This document shows, in pieces, positions 12,301-25,600 of a DNA stretch of 64,000 bases. The stretch spans positions 24,131,479 through 24,195,478 of the forward strand of contig CALNVZ010003433.1 in the NCBI GenBank assembly GCA_940671915.1, written 5' to 3'. Position numbers and translations under genes: made by a program. The notes beneath the pieces are model-generated. The model worked only from the letters and a program-made list of their open reading frames with translations. It did no database searches and had not been told where the DNA came from. The stretch is from Paracentrotus lividus (taxonomy: Eukaryota; Echinodermata; Echinoidea; Camarodonta; Echinidae). Position 1 is the first letter of the stretch. Every line of letters starts with the position of its first letter.

Positions 12301-12652
12301 TTAGTGAATTCTACATCTTTTTTTGATATCGATTATATCTTTATAAATGGATTTCATATACCTGTTCAATCCAGCTCGGATGCTGTTCAGAGTTGTTGTT
12401 TTGTAGTGAGTTCCATCGCCATCGGTTTGCCGTACCTCGACGTAGAACTTCGCAAGAACAGAGGCAAGGGTTTTTTTTGTCCACAGTTTCCAGATCAAGC
12501 TGAAGGTTTTTCTCCGCAATATACTCCTTCAGAATATTGGCTGCTTGTTTAGTTGCCCTCTTAGTATTTGGTGCATTCCTATCTTGCAAAATTCCATCGA
12601 ATTCATTGTCATCAAACGAAGCAAACCTCGTCTTCGAACTGTGCGCTGCCAT
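12301..12652 (-). pseudogene. Crypton-type tyrosine recombinase, N-terminal fragment, frameshifted
   Basis: Read on the minus strand from an ATG at 12652, one frame gives MAAHSSKTRF, then RNAPNTKRATKQAANILKEY (about residues 25-44) and an acidic-leucine segment. At a homopolymer near 12474-12481 the homology moves to another frame, which continues with LAKFYVEVRQTDGDGTHY and SLNSIRAGLNRYMKS-like sequence (the sequence here reads TLNSIRAGLNRYMKS) before stopping at 12301. An N-T-K-x-A-T start, an F-Y-x-E-R core and an S-I-R-A-G-L-N-R end are features I associate with the N-terminal DNA-binding part of Crypton/KIAA1958-like (DUF3504) recombinases. The catalytic C-terminal half is missing. The poly-A frameshift could be real decay or a sequencing error. 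The piece is bracketed by 50-bp direct repeats (12224-12273 and 12850-12899). Confidence 0.7.
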
Positions 12653-12849
12653 GTTTGTTTACAATCAGATGTCAAAGTTCACAAAATTCCCAGGCCGGCC
12701 AGGCACGTCGCGAGCCGAATGCACACAAAACTTCAAAACTTCAATACCGGTCGTCTGCGCTGAATTCATGCACAAAACCAATTGCAAAAGTTGCTTGCGA
12801 TCGCGAGTAATTGCCGCCCTCATTTTCGGATGTGAGTTTATGGACCGCT

Positions 12850-12899
12850 GTTTTTACACGCAAAGTCCCATAGACATTTGACCGAGGGTGATAAAGTAA
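12850..12899. repeat. Right direct repeat bordering Crypton fragment
   Basis: Near-identical, same-orientation copy of 12224-12273. The words TTTATGGACCGCT flank it on both sides (about 12838 and 12900), suggesting further short duplication. Confidence 0.8.
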
Positions 12900-12949
12900 T
12901 TTATGGACCGCTCTCTCTTTTGCGGGGCGATAAAGTGTAGAAATCACAT

Positions 12950-15376
12950 TGCTCAGAGGTCTGATACGGTTAATAATCTGAAAAATATCACTTGTATTCT
13001 ATAATAATACTTGTGTACATCGCTCCTGGATTTATGATGTGCTGTCGTCATTGGTTAGCATGTGCTGAAAACTGTTATACATTTCATGTCTGAGTTGGAT
13101 TTTGTTTTAGATTTGAAAGTGCACATACATGTATTATTGCAAGCAGGTGTCATTGAATAATGCTTAAAAAGAAAGCTGGTGTTGTGCTGATATTGGATTT
13201 CCAGTTTATACAAGTGCTGTCTTCATAAGATAGCATGTGGAGAGAACATAGACTTTGTTTAAATACACAAATTTACAATGTATGGATCAAACATTTTACC
13301 CCGAATCATACTTTATCATGACATGAAGGGCAAACATATAATTTGTACATGTATGGTGGTGTAACCATAATTCGCGCAGAACCTTAATTCACGCACGACG
13401 GATATCTCAAAAAGTAATCAATATCGTGAAAATCTGATAGCACCATCAGAAAGAGGGACCAAAAATTGCTTAGGATCCAAACTTTCGTCACGGTATGTTG
13501 TATCGAATTGTGAAATTATTGACCAAACATCGAAAAATTGCGTGTCCGTTGCCAAAATTCCGAGTTTTTTTACAAGGGAATTGAAGGGTTTGGAAATCAT
13601 CATTTTCCGAGTTAATATCATAAAATTATGAGATGATATTAATATCATCTTATTCTATGAAATTTTGACTTACATTTACTGTTATTCCCTTTCCTTAGAC
13701 TGATGGAATTTCTTGATAAATCTTTGTCAAACGCTCGTGCGGGAATTAAGGTCACACTGTTTTGTTGACTTTTTCAGCAGAATGCGCGATCGTTCGATCG
13801 ACATAGAATTTTGAAATCGCGATATCGTCGAAACCCTTTGACCTAGTTCACTTCTTCGTTTGGCGATTCGGAGTTTAGAATTTTGCCGTTTATTTGGTAA
13901 TCATAGTTTTCGTTGATTTTGAGTAAAACATGAAATATTGTTGATTGAATGTGGTAATTTTTATAATTTTTGAAATTTGCGCGAACTATGGTCTCCCCAT
14001 CATACATGACCTGGGTTAGTGCCTGTGATGCCATGAACAATGTACACTAGCAACCACTCAAGATTCTGGAATAATCAATCAAATCTTGACCAGACAGGAT
14101 TATTTGTTTTTAATTCTGGCATCATTGAGTAATTAATGACCTTAAACAATTTATGAATTCAAATGAAGTTGTGAATGTTTTTAATCAAGTGCCTACACAA
14201 TGTTCTAAAAAAAGATGATATTTCTTACACAACCTTTCCATTCACTATTTTTTTTTCCCAACATTTTTTAAAAACCAAAGTATATCATGAATACCTTGAT
14301 TTTCGGGAAAAATAGTAGGGATTTAAATCTGCAATTACTTGGATTGTTGTCTAACATAGAGGACCATGCTTGAAATGTGATTTCAAATATGTACACATAG
14401 TGTTTTTATCTCATGTAACGATTCCCTTTGTGATGGAGATTTATGCAAGTTGGATCAGACCTTAGGGCATTTTAATTCCCCGCTGTGTTGGGTCCCCTTC
14501 AAAATTAATGCGAGCCTATGAATAGTAAATTGCAGTCAAGCTTACTTTGTGCTTTAGGAGTGTTGAAAGACTGTTCTTAAATAAAGCTTGTGATCTTGTC
14601 CCCAGGTTATTAGACATTTAATGATGTACAGAAAGATAGACAGAAAAAGAGAGACAGAAAGAAAGAGAGACAGAGGGGAGATGCTGCGAGAATAGGATAG
14701 GATGCTATTATTGACAGAGAGATGGAAAAACGATGAAAAAATACATTGTAATGTTCTAACAATGCAGGGAGATGATTAAAACCGAGACAGAAGGTCTCAT
14801 TCATGCTTACATGTACATATTTTTCTCACAGAATCCATAATTTCTGCTAACATAAATATTTATCGACATGTACAGTGTAATTTCTCTTATTTTTTATTAC
14901 CTTCTCTCATTGAAAGTATAAAATTAAATCAAATCTGTATTTCAAATGCATGCATCCCCAAATTCATTTCTGAAAGTAAGCTTTGATAAAATCTCTTTTA
15001 TCTCAAAAAATCTTTAGTACAGCAACCAAAATGATTTTCTCTGTGGAGACAGACCTTGACGTAAAATTGAAATTGCAGCCATGCATGCTTGACCGATGGG
15101 CCTTAGCACAAGCATTGATGCAAATAAATTAATGCCTCTGAGAGAATTTATCTTCACGACTTCATCTCGCGACATGCTAATGGGTTTGTTTGTTACATTC
15201 CTGCAGTGTACGTAGAAAGTATTTCGTACTCTGCACATGTGTACTTTGTACATCTTGCTCTCCTTTATTAGTGTACATACATGTAAGACCCTGTTGTACT
15301 GACAGTGTTGTTCAATCTGTACGTCTTTGCTTTCATTGCTTTTATGCATTTACGGATGGAATTGTTTTTGATGTGC
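12950..15376. other. AT-rich non-coding stretch
   Basis: No supported gene. A segment at about 13361-13762 begins GTAACCATAATTCGCGC and CCTTAATTCACGCACG, and ends with an approximate inverse of the latter (CGTGCGGGAATTAAGG at about 13735). It is possibly an old inverted-repeat element. A short purine tract lies at 14628-14680. Confidence 0.5.
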
Positions 15377-15436
15377 TTTAAAACGATGTATAAAGCGCTA
15401 TATTAATGTTTATTATTATTATTATTATTATTGAAT
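15377..15436 (+). repeat. SINE-tail-like sequence with (ATT)n
   Basis: GATGTATAAAGCGCTATATT is followed by an (ATT)n microsatellite. The same arrangement (GTATAGCGCA, GGGCTATATAAATGTAAATT, ATT repeats) appears at 41770-41834, so this is probably the 3' tail of a SINE family. The 5' part is not recognisable here. Confidence 0.5.
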
Positions 15437-17040
15437 TTTGATCATCTAATTTTGAATCGAATGCAAAATAAAACTTAAAACAATTTGCTTCATTAAGTTT
15501 ACAATTTACTTTTCCAGCAGTATCAAATAATGATAATGTCATGTATGATACACATACAATTTTCAATTCCCCAACAACACAAAAATCTCGTTTTAAATTC
15601 ATTTCTCAATTAGTTAATTAAGATAATTCTATGCATGACATACATGTACACACTATTGTCCACTTGAAAAATTAATTTCCTGCCAACAATCGTCGAAACA
15701 CAATATGTGCATGTAGCTTGTTACACATAAACCTTGGAATACTTGATGCAATAACGAATCAATCAATTCACCCACCCACATGCATCTTCGCTGCCACCAT
15801 GCGCCATACATGCGCTGATGAACGATCATGTTAACGGTGTTTGGTTGGCGTACGGTTTCCTACGGTGAATAATGTGCTCTAGTTTCATGTCATGAACCCT
15901 TTCAGGGCATGAATTTTTGAGGGCTTGATTGATCGGCTTGTCTTATTAAATCAAGCAATTTTGTTTACTCAAAATTTTATAAAATGGCTACAATGCATAC
16001 ATGAATTTTGAAAAGTATGAATATTGTATGACAGAAAAAGGCTTTTAATTTATTGAAGGTACATGTACATGTACGTGTAGAACTGTATATCTGTTTACAT
16101 ATTTAGAGCATAACATAAAGTTGTACAATGTACAGTACTGTATTGAATAAAGAAGGGGGAAAAAATTAATAGAAAAACAAAGAAATAGGGCAAATCTAGT
16201 TTTAAATACATTTATATTACATGTACATGTAATCCATTTATTTGTAGGGTAAATTAATCAGTTTCTTCCTCAAATTGATATCACATGGTAAACTTGGTGT
16301 GGTCAAGGGGGAATAGAGGCCTGCACTGCAGCCCGTTATGATTTGAATAAATATTGACAGAAAAATTTGTCATAAGGTTTGTGCCCGAGTGGTGACATGT
16401 AGGGCATTCTTATTATAAACTATATTCTTCATTCCATTCAGTGTACCTGTATGATGCATTCAAATTTTTTTTAATCAATATCTATATTTTATCATGTACA
16501 CTTTCAAAAAACCAGCTTAGTATTACTAACCTTCATGATTGTCACTGTCGACTTTTGTCACAATATTATTAAAAATATAGTATATATTTGGAATAAGTAT
16601 TTCAACTATCAGTATTGCTTACATGTGTTTGGAAAATCCCTTATTTATGAAATGTCAGAACATTGCCAATTTAGGGATTTCGATGCTTGATATGCCTTCA
16701 AAAAAAGTGACATCAATTGTCAGGTGGTTACCCCCCCAAAAAAAGGAAACTCTGGGTGTAGAAAGTTGTGCTCTCTCTGCAGATGAACTTGAAGCATTAT
16801 TCAAGACTCTGAATCAAAAGCTATTGGATTCAACTCTCGAAGTAGTGTAGGTACATGAGTGTCGCGACTGGGTTAAAACTGACAGTGAGGTCATGTACAT
16901 TATAATGAGGGATGATTCACTATGGACGGTGCCCTTTAATATAGAAGCAGTGAGCGATGATCGTAGGATCCAATCTCATTTAGGGCCTCATCCAATCAAT
17001 ACATCCTAATTTCCTGCATGCATGCATATTGATACAGGGA
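15437..17040. other. Non-coding stretch with one weak ORF
   Basis: Mostly AT-rich sequence without features. A 75-codon plus-strand frame at 16623-16850 has a somewhat protein-like C-terminal half but no recognised homology or splice context, so I do not call it. Confidence 0.45.
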
Positions 17041-17130
17041 TGCTATAAGAGAGAGAGAGAGAGACAGAGAGACAGGGGAGGAGGGAGAAAAAGGTGGATA
17101 CAGTGTTAGAGGTGTAGGGGTGTAGATGCA

Positions 17131-17183
<53 letters not shown>

Positions 17184-18200
17184 AGGAGAGAAAGAGAAAG
17201 AGAGAGAAAAGTAGAGAGAGAGAGAGAGAAAGAGAGAGGGAGAGAAAGAAAGGGGGATAAATTAAAGAAACATGTACTACCAAGTAGACATAAAACAAGA
17301 ATGAATGAAAGAAGATGGAAGAAGAGACAAGAGAATGAGACAAGAGAGAGAGCAAGTGAGAGAGAGAGAGGAGAGAAAAAATGAGAATGACAAGGAGAGA
17401 GGGAGAGAGAGAAAGAAATTATTAAAAGGGGAGAGTGAATTTCTGAGAGTTGTTATGTTTACACAGCAGATGCATAATTCATTTTCATGCACAATGAAAG
17501 AGATTAGGTTTGATGCTGAACAACATGATTAATTTTTGTAGGAGACAGGTAGGAAGAGAGTGAGATCAAAGCTCAATGCAAAATGAAGGACCAATTAATT
17601 CATTACATCATAAATTGCATGAAAGGGGAGATTAACAGACATGTTTTGTGTTTCTGCATATTTACATGAATGAAAATAGAGTGGAAAAATCTGATGGAAG
17701 GATTAAACGAGACAAAGAACTGACTGAGAGACGTACATACATGGACATGTACAGAGACGTCATTGGCAAAGAGAGATAGAGTGTGAAGAGATACATGTAC
17801 AGACAGAACATATATCTTTCTGGTATTAAAGTGAGATGAAAAGGAAGAGAGATTGTAAGTTATATATTTAGCATACAAACTTCATACACATGCACATTTA
17901 TATGTGTATGTACAGGTATGTAGAGGAAAAGAAAAAGAGATGGACAAAAAGCTAGATTGACAGAGGGGGAGACAAAATTTGTATTTTAAAGGCCTTTTGG
18001 TTGGGAAATCAGATGAAAGATATATGTTACTGCAAAGGAAGACAAAGAAGGAAAATAAAAAACATCATAGACAGACTAAAGGACAGTCAGACAAAGAGAA
18101 ACTAGATATTAAAAGACACAATAGACAGAAGTTTTAAAGACATATATGTACACACACACACATACAGACAAAGAAGTCGTATATATAGGGATGATGAGAG
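17041..18200. repeat. Purine-rich tract with long (GA)n microsatellites
   Basis: (GA)n runs occupy 17048-17066, 17134-17178 and 17213-17270, followed by about 900 bp of diverged GA/GACA-rich sequence on the plus strand. All frames inside are low-complexity. Confidence 0.85.
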
Positions 18201-19453
18201 ATGTTGAAGCTACTATATTAGACTGCAGTAAGAGTGTTTGTTCGCTTGTATATGGAGGAGGGTATCTAGTTGTATTTAAATTGGATTAGCACTACTGTAT
18301 GATATTGAATTACTGTGGACATGATACTCAGGCTTACAAAATCAAGCAATCTTGGCAAGCTAGCATACTCGTTTCACACACTCTTCTAATGCTCAATACA
18401 TGTGTCAGTAATGAACTTTTATTGAATTAAGTACTACTATACATGTATCTATTTTCTAAAAATTTCTATTTCATTGTCTTTTCCAATAAAACTATACTAA
18501 ATTATTGATAATTGCTCAGAAACAGGAAAAATAAATATGATGGTAGCGGCTCATGCACTAGTACAATATAGCAAATAAATAACAATATAGCCTAAAGCAA
18601 AATAAAATAAAATAAAATAAAATAAACCCAAAACAAAATAATAAATGCAAAAATATTACAATGAAATAAGGGCTGTATTGTCAGCTGAACAAAAAAGTGT
18701 ATTGCGAAATAATAATTGTGCAGCACATGTATCTAGCTGTATGTACAATACATTTATGAACATTGTTAGTTAGAGCACAATGATTAGAATGAGATTATTA
18801 GATTAGTTGCGATCACTGGAGGGCTATAATGAGACTAATACATTGTAGCAAGACAGGAAATCTTACTCATGTAATTATTACCACATTGTTACCACATTGG
18901 TCTATATTTTAGGGGCCAAACACCTATAGAGAAAAATGTAATACAAGGCATGATTGGCCTTGTAACAGTTGTCTCTAAACAGGGAGATCTGTGGTTTGAA
19001 ACCTAGTTGATCTGCTTGGGGCAAGTCCAAGTTATTTTGCAACTTTGTTCCATGCTTTATTGACACATAATTTACTGTAACTTTAGTAATTATGGAATGA
19101 TTCATCTTAATCATTTTTCATGATTTTGGTAAAGGTTCTGAAACAACAGTTATAATGGTAAATTATTTGTCGGTAACATGTGGGACAAGTTGCAAAATAG
19201 CTTGGACTTTACTATTACTATTATAAGGCATTATATAACCCCCAATACCAAGTACCTTGGATAGGACTGAAAGAATACATGTACATGTATCAAAAGAAAA
19301 TTGTTCATTTTCATGTTCGATCGTTTATTAGAATTTTTCTTTCAAATCTGCAAATGATGAGTGCATTCCTTTTGTTACAGTAGATATGAAACAATCTGGG
19401 ATGATACCGTAAAACTAATTTCTAATCATTTTCTCTTAATTTTGTTACCATAG
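18201..19453. other. Presumed 5' intron or upstream DNA of the Tuba-like gene
   Basis: AT-rich, with a (AAATA)n-type repeat at 18598-18625. The sequence TTTGTTACCATAG ends at 19453 and looks like a splice acceptor in front of the first coding exon, so an untranslated exon and promoter should lie further upstream. I could not identify them. Confidence 0.5.
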
Positions 19454-19461
19454 TAACCATC

Positions 19462-19657
19462 ATGGAGGTGGGCTCGAGGGTGGAAGCCATCTTTGATTTC
19501 GAGACCACCGAGCCCGGTGAATTGGCGTTGAAAGTCGGGGATCAGGTGGAGATCACTGCACGGATCGATGATAACTGGATGTGTGGAACGTGCAATGGTA
19601 GGAGCGGAACATTCCCGGCTAACTTCGTCAAACCGACAGATGGAGGGACGTCAAACT
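19462..19657 (+). CDS. DNMBP: Coding exon 1: start codon and SH3 domain 1
   Basis: The exon probably begins at 19454 after CCATAG, with eight untranslated bases before the ATG. It encodes 65 residues containing a whole SH3 domain: AIFDF (ALYDY position), the acidic E-P-G-E-L, the conserved Trp in DDNWMCG, and GTFPANFV. The donor is GTAAGT at 19658, phase 1. SH3-1 is canonical at its ligand-binding positions. Confidence 0.92.
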
Positions 19658-22600
19658 GTAAGTACAGTGTAATTAGAATTACTGTATTTATACTTTGATG
19701 AAAAGGAACTACATACATGCTTTCATTTAAACTGATGTCAATGTAATATTATAACGCCCAATAAAACATATATCAGGAATGGAATTATGACATTTGGTAG
19801 GGCCTACTAATCAAGTACATGTTACTTACTTCAGTTATGGACTTAACAATATACCCAACCTTAATTCTAAGCCTAACATCAAACCCTATTCCAACCTTAA
19901 TGCCACATATGTGCATGTAACCTTCCATCTTTGACAAAAAAGAAAGAAAGAAGAAGAAGAAGAAAAAAAAAAAAAGAAGAAGCCCGGTGCTGTTGTCTTT
20001 CCCCATCATGAATAGATGTGTTTTTGTGTATAGAATTTGTTTGTGGAAAATACTGCTTTATATCTTGGTTAAATTTGAAAATGATGAATGTGTTTTTTGA
20101 ATAGCTACTTTATTGATCGAACCTCATTCCCCCTAATTTTTTTTTTGCCTGTAGATAAGAAAGGTATTCAGAACCAAATAACTGCTATCCATTGATCAAT
20201 TCCCATTCTCTTTTGTTTTTATTCAGCTCTGTCGGTAGATAGTAAAGGTACCCCATACCAAGTGACTGCTATTCAAGACTATGATAGTTCTACTGATGGT
20301 GATCTCTCCTTCAAGACAGGTAATGATTATAATAGTAATAATAGTTTGTATCTATTTTTTAAGACTATTTGGCTCTGATCAATACTGTATTCAATATTAT
20401 TTTGATTTTTCTATGCTGAGCAGTCCCAAAACAAATAATAATAATAATATAGAGTATTTCTTAAGCGCTGTCTCCACATTAATCATGTGCTCAAAGCGCT
20501 TTGTAGGTTCTTAAGTTCATGCAACTAGTTTTAACATTTAACCTTCAAAACATGTATAAGAAAGTTTTGCGGGGACAATAAAGAAATTAAACAAATAAAA
20601 TATTAACTTATTAAATAGGGGAATCAGATAATGCTTATTGTGCAATTCAATACTTACAAGTATGTTCTACTTTATTCAGGTGTTTTCCAGGGTAAAATTA
20701 CATTGAAAGGGGATTTGGTCTTTGTCAAACAAAAGTGGACATGGAGCTGAAACTTTAATGTTGTGTTGTGCCTTTGTAAATACAAATTAGGTTCTTGAAT
20801 TAATACAAAGGCCTCTTTTCAGTACAACCAATCATTTAAGGTTGAACATTATGTTATTAAGTTTTCTTGCACCAAATAATTGATCAAAGAGAAATTTGCA
20901 CATGGGACTATGGTGCTTAAAATGCCTCATATTCCTATGACTAGACACTTTCGTCAGATTTTTTTTGCTTAAAGTAATTATCGTGCACACCTTTAACAAG
21001 ACAGATGCACACCTGTAATTTTGATCTAGTTACTGTAGAAGTGTTTTTTTTTCGCGTACAGATATTTTGGCGGTTGGCGGGGGTCCCGACATTTTCGCGC
21101 GATGTTAAATTCGCGGTCGGCAAAATATGGAATTAAAAGTAACTAGAACCATAAGTATTCCATCTTTTCCTATCTAAAAAACGAGACATTATATTTATAA
21201 AAAGACAGTAAAATGGAATATATTTGACCTACATACCAGTCATTGACGCATCGCGCTGTATCATTGTGTGTGCTATTAATAGCGCTGCATAGACAACTCT
21301 GCTCTGCGAGCGCATGCGAGTTTAAAACATTTTCTAGCGTTGATAAATTTGCGGTACTGTTCAAAACCTTTTCGCGCGATGTTAAATTCACAGTCGCATC
21401 CCGATTCGCGAAATTCGCGAAAATAAAACCTTCGCGAAAGAAACCACTTATACAGTACTTGGATTGTTGAGATACATGTTGCATTTTTGCAATTGTCATG
21501 TCACTCATGTTTTGGATGTCTTGTCACTCACGACACATGGGGGTGGACCATTTCTACAGAGAGGGAATGATTGATGAGGACTATATATGTTAGAGAGGTA
21601 CAGTATTTATGTACATATACCAGTACTTATGGTACCCTTGGAGATCTACTTGAGCACAAATCAAACCATAACCAATAATGGTCAGAAACCCATGTCCAAA
21701 ATTTGTTGTGTCACTCATGCACTATTTTTTATGCCTCCGCGACGAAGTCTCGCCGGAGGCATTATGTTTTCGGGTTGTCCGTCCGTACGTACGTCCGTAC
21801 GTCCGTACGTCCGTACGTCCGTACGTCCGTACGTCCGTCCCACTTTCGTTCTCACGATAACTTAAGAACCGTTTGACGGATCATTTTCATTTTTGGTACG
21901 TGTATACATACTGGGATGACAATGATCTGATTAGATATTGGGGTCACAAGGTCAAAGGTCAAAGGTCACAGAGGTCAATAAATAGGTGAAAATAGCTCGT
22001 TCTCACAATAACTCAAGAACTGTTTCACTGATCATGTTCATTTTTGGTACATGTGTGCATACTGAGGTGACAATGATCTGATTATATTTTGGGGTCATGA
22101 GGTCAAAGGTCAAAGGTCACAGAGGTCAAGAAATAGGTGAAAATAGCTCGTTCCCACAATAACTCAAGAACTGTTTCACATATCACCATGCTTTCATACT
22201 TGGAAATGTGTGCACACTGGGTACAATGATCTGATAAATTTGGGTCATGAGGTCAAAGGTCAAAGGTCACAGAGGTCAATAAATAGGTGAAAATAGCTTG
22301 ATTCTCACAATAACTCAAGAATCGTGACTTTAATCATCTTCATCACTTGGTAAATGTATGCATACTGGGGTGACAATTATCTGATAAGATTTTGGGGTCA
22401 CAAGGTTAAATGTCAAAGGTCACAGAGGTCAATAAATAGGTGAAATAGCTCGTCTACATAACTCAGAACTGTTTCATCTGATCATCTTCATTCTTGGTAC
22501 ATGTGTGCATACTGAGTGACAATGATTCTGATTAGATTTTGGGTCATGAGGATCAAGGTCAGTCANNNNNNNNNNNNNNNNNNNNNNNNNTGTAGGAGTT

Positions 22601-25600
22601 AGATAGGTTATTTAGATCTTAGAATTTGTTTGTGGAAATACTGCTTTATATCTTGGTTAAATTTGAAAATGATGAATGTGTTTTTGAATAGCTACTTATT
22701 GATCGAACCTCATTCCCCTAATTTTTTTTTGCCTGTAGATAAGGAAGGTATTCAGAACCAAATAATGCTATCACATTGATCAATTCCCATTCTCTTTTGT
22801 TTTATTCAGCTCTGTCGGTAGATAGTAAAGGTACCCCATACCAGTGATGCTATTCAAGACTATGATAGTTCTACTGATGGTGACTCTCCTTCAAGACAGG
22901 TAATGATTATAATAGTAATAATAGTTTGTATCTATTTTTAAGACTAATTTGGCTCTGATCAATACTGATTCAATATTATTTTGATTTTTCTATGCTGAGC
23001 AGTCCCAAAACAAATAATAATCATAATATAGAGTTTCTTAAGCGCTGTCTCCACATTAATCATGTGCTCAAAGCGCTTTGTAGGTTCTTAATTCATGCAA
23101 CTAGTTTTAACTTTAACCTTCAAAACATGTATAAGAAAGTTTTGCGGGACATAAAGAAATTAAACAAATAAATATTAACTATTAATGGGGATCAGACAAT
23201 GCTTATTTGGCAATTCAATACTACAAGTATGTTCTACTTTATTCAGGTGTTCCAGGGTAAAATTACATGAAAGGGATTTGTCTTTGTAACAAAATGACAT
23301 GGAGCTGAAACTTTTAATGTTGTTGTGTTGCCTTTGTAAATACAATTAGGTTCTTGAATTATACAAAGGCCTCTTTCAGTACAACCAATCATTTAAGGTT
23401 GAACATTATGTTATTAGTTTTCTTGCACAATAATTTGATCAAAAGAGAAAAATTTGCACATGGGACTATGGTGCTTAAAATGCCTCATATTCTATGACTA
23501 GCACTTTCGTCAGATTTTTTTTTGCTTAAAGTATTATCGTGCACACCTTTAAACAAGACAGATGCACACCTGTAATTTTGATCTATTACTGTAGAAGTGT
23601 TTTTTTTTCGCGTACAGTATTTTGGCGGTTGGCGGGGTCCCGACATTTTCGCTGCGATGTTAAATTCGCGGTCGGCAAAATATGGAATTAAAAGTAACTA
23701 GAACCATAAGTATTCCATCTTTTCCTATCTAAAAAACGAGACATTATATTATAAAAGACAGTTAAATGGATATATTTGACCTACATACCAGTCATTGACG
23801 CATCGCGCTTTATCATTGTGTGTGCTATTAATAGCGCTGCATAGAAACTTCTCTGCGAGCGCATGGAGGTTTAAACATTTTCTAGCGTTGATAAATTTGC
23901 GGTATGCTTCAAAACCTTTTCGCGCGATGTTTAAATTCACAGTCGCATCCCGATTCGCGAAATTCGCGAAAAAAAACCTTCGCGAAAGAACCACTTTATA
24001 CAGTACTTGGAATTGTTGAGATACATGTTGCATTTTTGCAATTGTCATGTCACTCATGTTTGGATTCTTGTCACTCACGACACATGGGGTGGACCATTTC
24101 TACAGAGAGGGAATGATTGATGAGGACTATATATGTTGAGAGGTACAGTATTTATGTACATATCCAGTACTTATGGTACCCTTTGGAGATCTACTTGAGC
24201 ACAAATCAAACCATAACCAATAATGTCAGGAACCCATGTCCAAAATTTGTTGTGTCACATCATGCACTATTTTTTATGCCTCGCGGACGAAGTCTCGCCG
24301 GAGGCATTATGTTTTCGGGTTGTCCGTCCGTACGTACGTCCGTACTCCGTACGTCCGTACGTCCTACGTCGTACGTCCGTTCCCACTTTGTTCTCACGAT
24401 AACTAAGACCGTTTGACGGATCATTTTCATTTTTTTGGTAGTGACTATACATACTGGGGTGACAATGATCTGATTAGATATTGGGTCACAGGTCAAGGTC
24501 AAAGGTCACAGAGGTCAATAAATAGGTGAAAATAGCTCGTTTCACAATAACTCAAGAACTGTTTCACTGATTTCATGTTCATTTTTGGTACATGTGTGGC
24601 ATACTGAGGTGACAATGATCTGATTATATTTTGGGGTCATGAGGTCAAGGTCAAAGGTCACAGAGGTCAAGAATAGGTGAAATAGCGTTTCCCACAATAA
24701 CTCAAGAACTGTTTCACTAATCATCTTCATACTTGGAAATGTGTGCACACTGGGGTACAATGATTGATAAGATTTGGGTCATGAGGTCAAAGGTCAAAGG
24801 TCACAGAGGTCAATAAATAGTGTGAAATAGCTTGATTCTCACAATAACTCAAGAATCGTGACTTTAATCATCTTCATACTTGGTAAATGTATGCATACTT
24901 GGGGTGACAATTATCTGATAAGATTTGGGGTCACAAGGTAAATGTCAAAGGTCACAGAGGTCAATAAATAGGTGAAATAGCTCGTTCTCACAATAACTCA
25001 AGAACTGTTTCACTGATCATGTTCATTCTTGGTACATGTGTGCATACTGAGGTGACATGATCTGATTAGATTTTGGGTCATGAGGTCAAAGGTCAAAGGT
25101 CACAGAGGTCAAGAAATAGGTGAAATTCGTTCCCACAATAACTCAAGAACCGTTTCACTAATCATCTTCATACTTGGTAAATGTGTGCACATGGGGTACC
25201 ATGATCTGATAAGATTTTGAGTCATGAGTCAAAGGTCAAGGTCACGAGGTCATAAATAGGTGAAAATAGCTTGATTCTCACAATAACTCAAGAACCGTGA
25301 CTTTAATCATCTTCATACTTGGTAAATGTATGCATACTGGGGTGACAATTATCTGATAAGATTTTGGGGTCACAAGGTTAAATGTCAAAGGTCACAGAGG
25401 TCAATAAATATGTGAAATAGCTTATCTCATGATAACCAAGAACTGTTTCATGGATCCCTTCATACTTAGTACATGTGTGCATACTTGAGTAGCACTGATC
25501 TGATTAGATTGAGACTTTTTACAAGGTCAAAGGTCAAGGTCAAAAACATTTGTATACATGTACAAAAAATAGAACAGATGAATGTTCCATATATTTCTGA

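Larger units (their letters stand above)
20032..22565 (+). repeat. Duplicated intron block, copy 1 (good quality)
   Basis: From GAATTTGTTTGTGGAAAATA onward this block, including exon 2, a SINE-like piece, TTCGCGAA-type repeats and the start of a Helitron-like element, reappears after the gap at about 22621-25100. Quality falls close to the gap (small deletions from about 22440). Confidence 0.88.

Noticed and set aside
16623-16850. 75-codon frame with a plausible helical C-terminus
   Set aside because: No recognised family, no splice context and isolated in non-coding DNA; too weak to call.
16996-17355. 119-codon leucine-serine-rich minus-strand frame
   Set aside because: Again a product of purine microsatellites on the plus strand.
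21731-25540. CRISPR-like array from regularly spaced ~160-bp repeats
   Set aside because: The units are direct tandem repeats of a eukaryotic minisatellite with no unique spacers.
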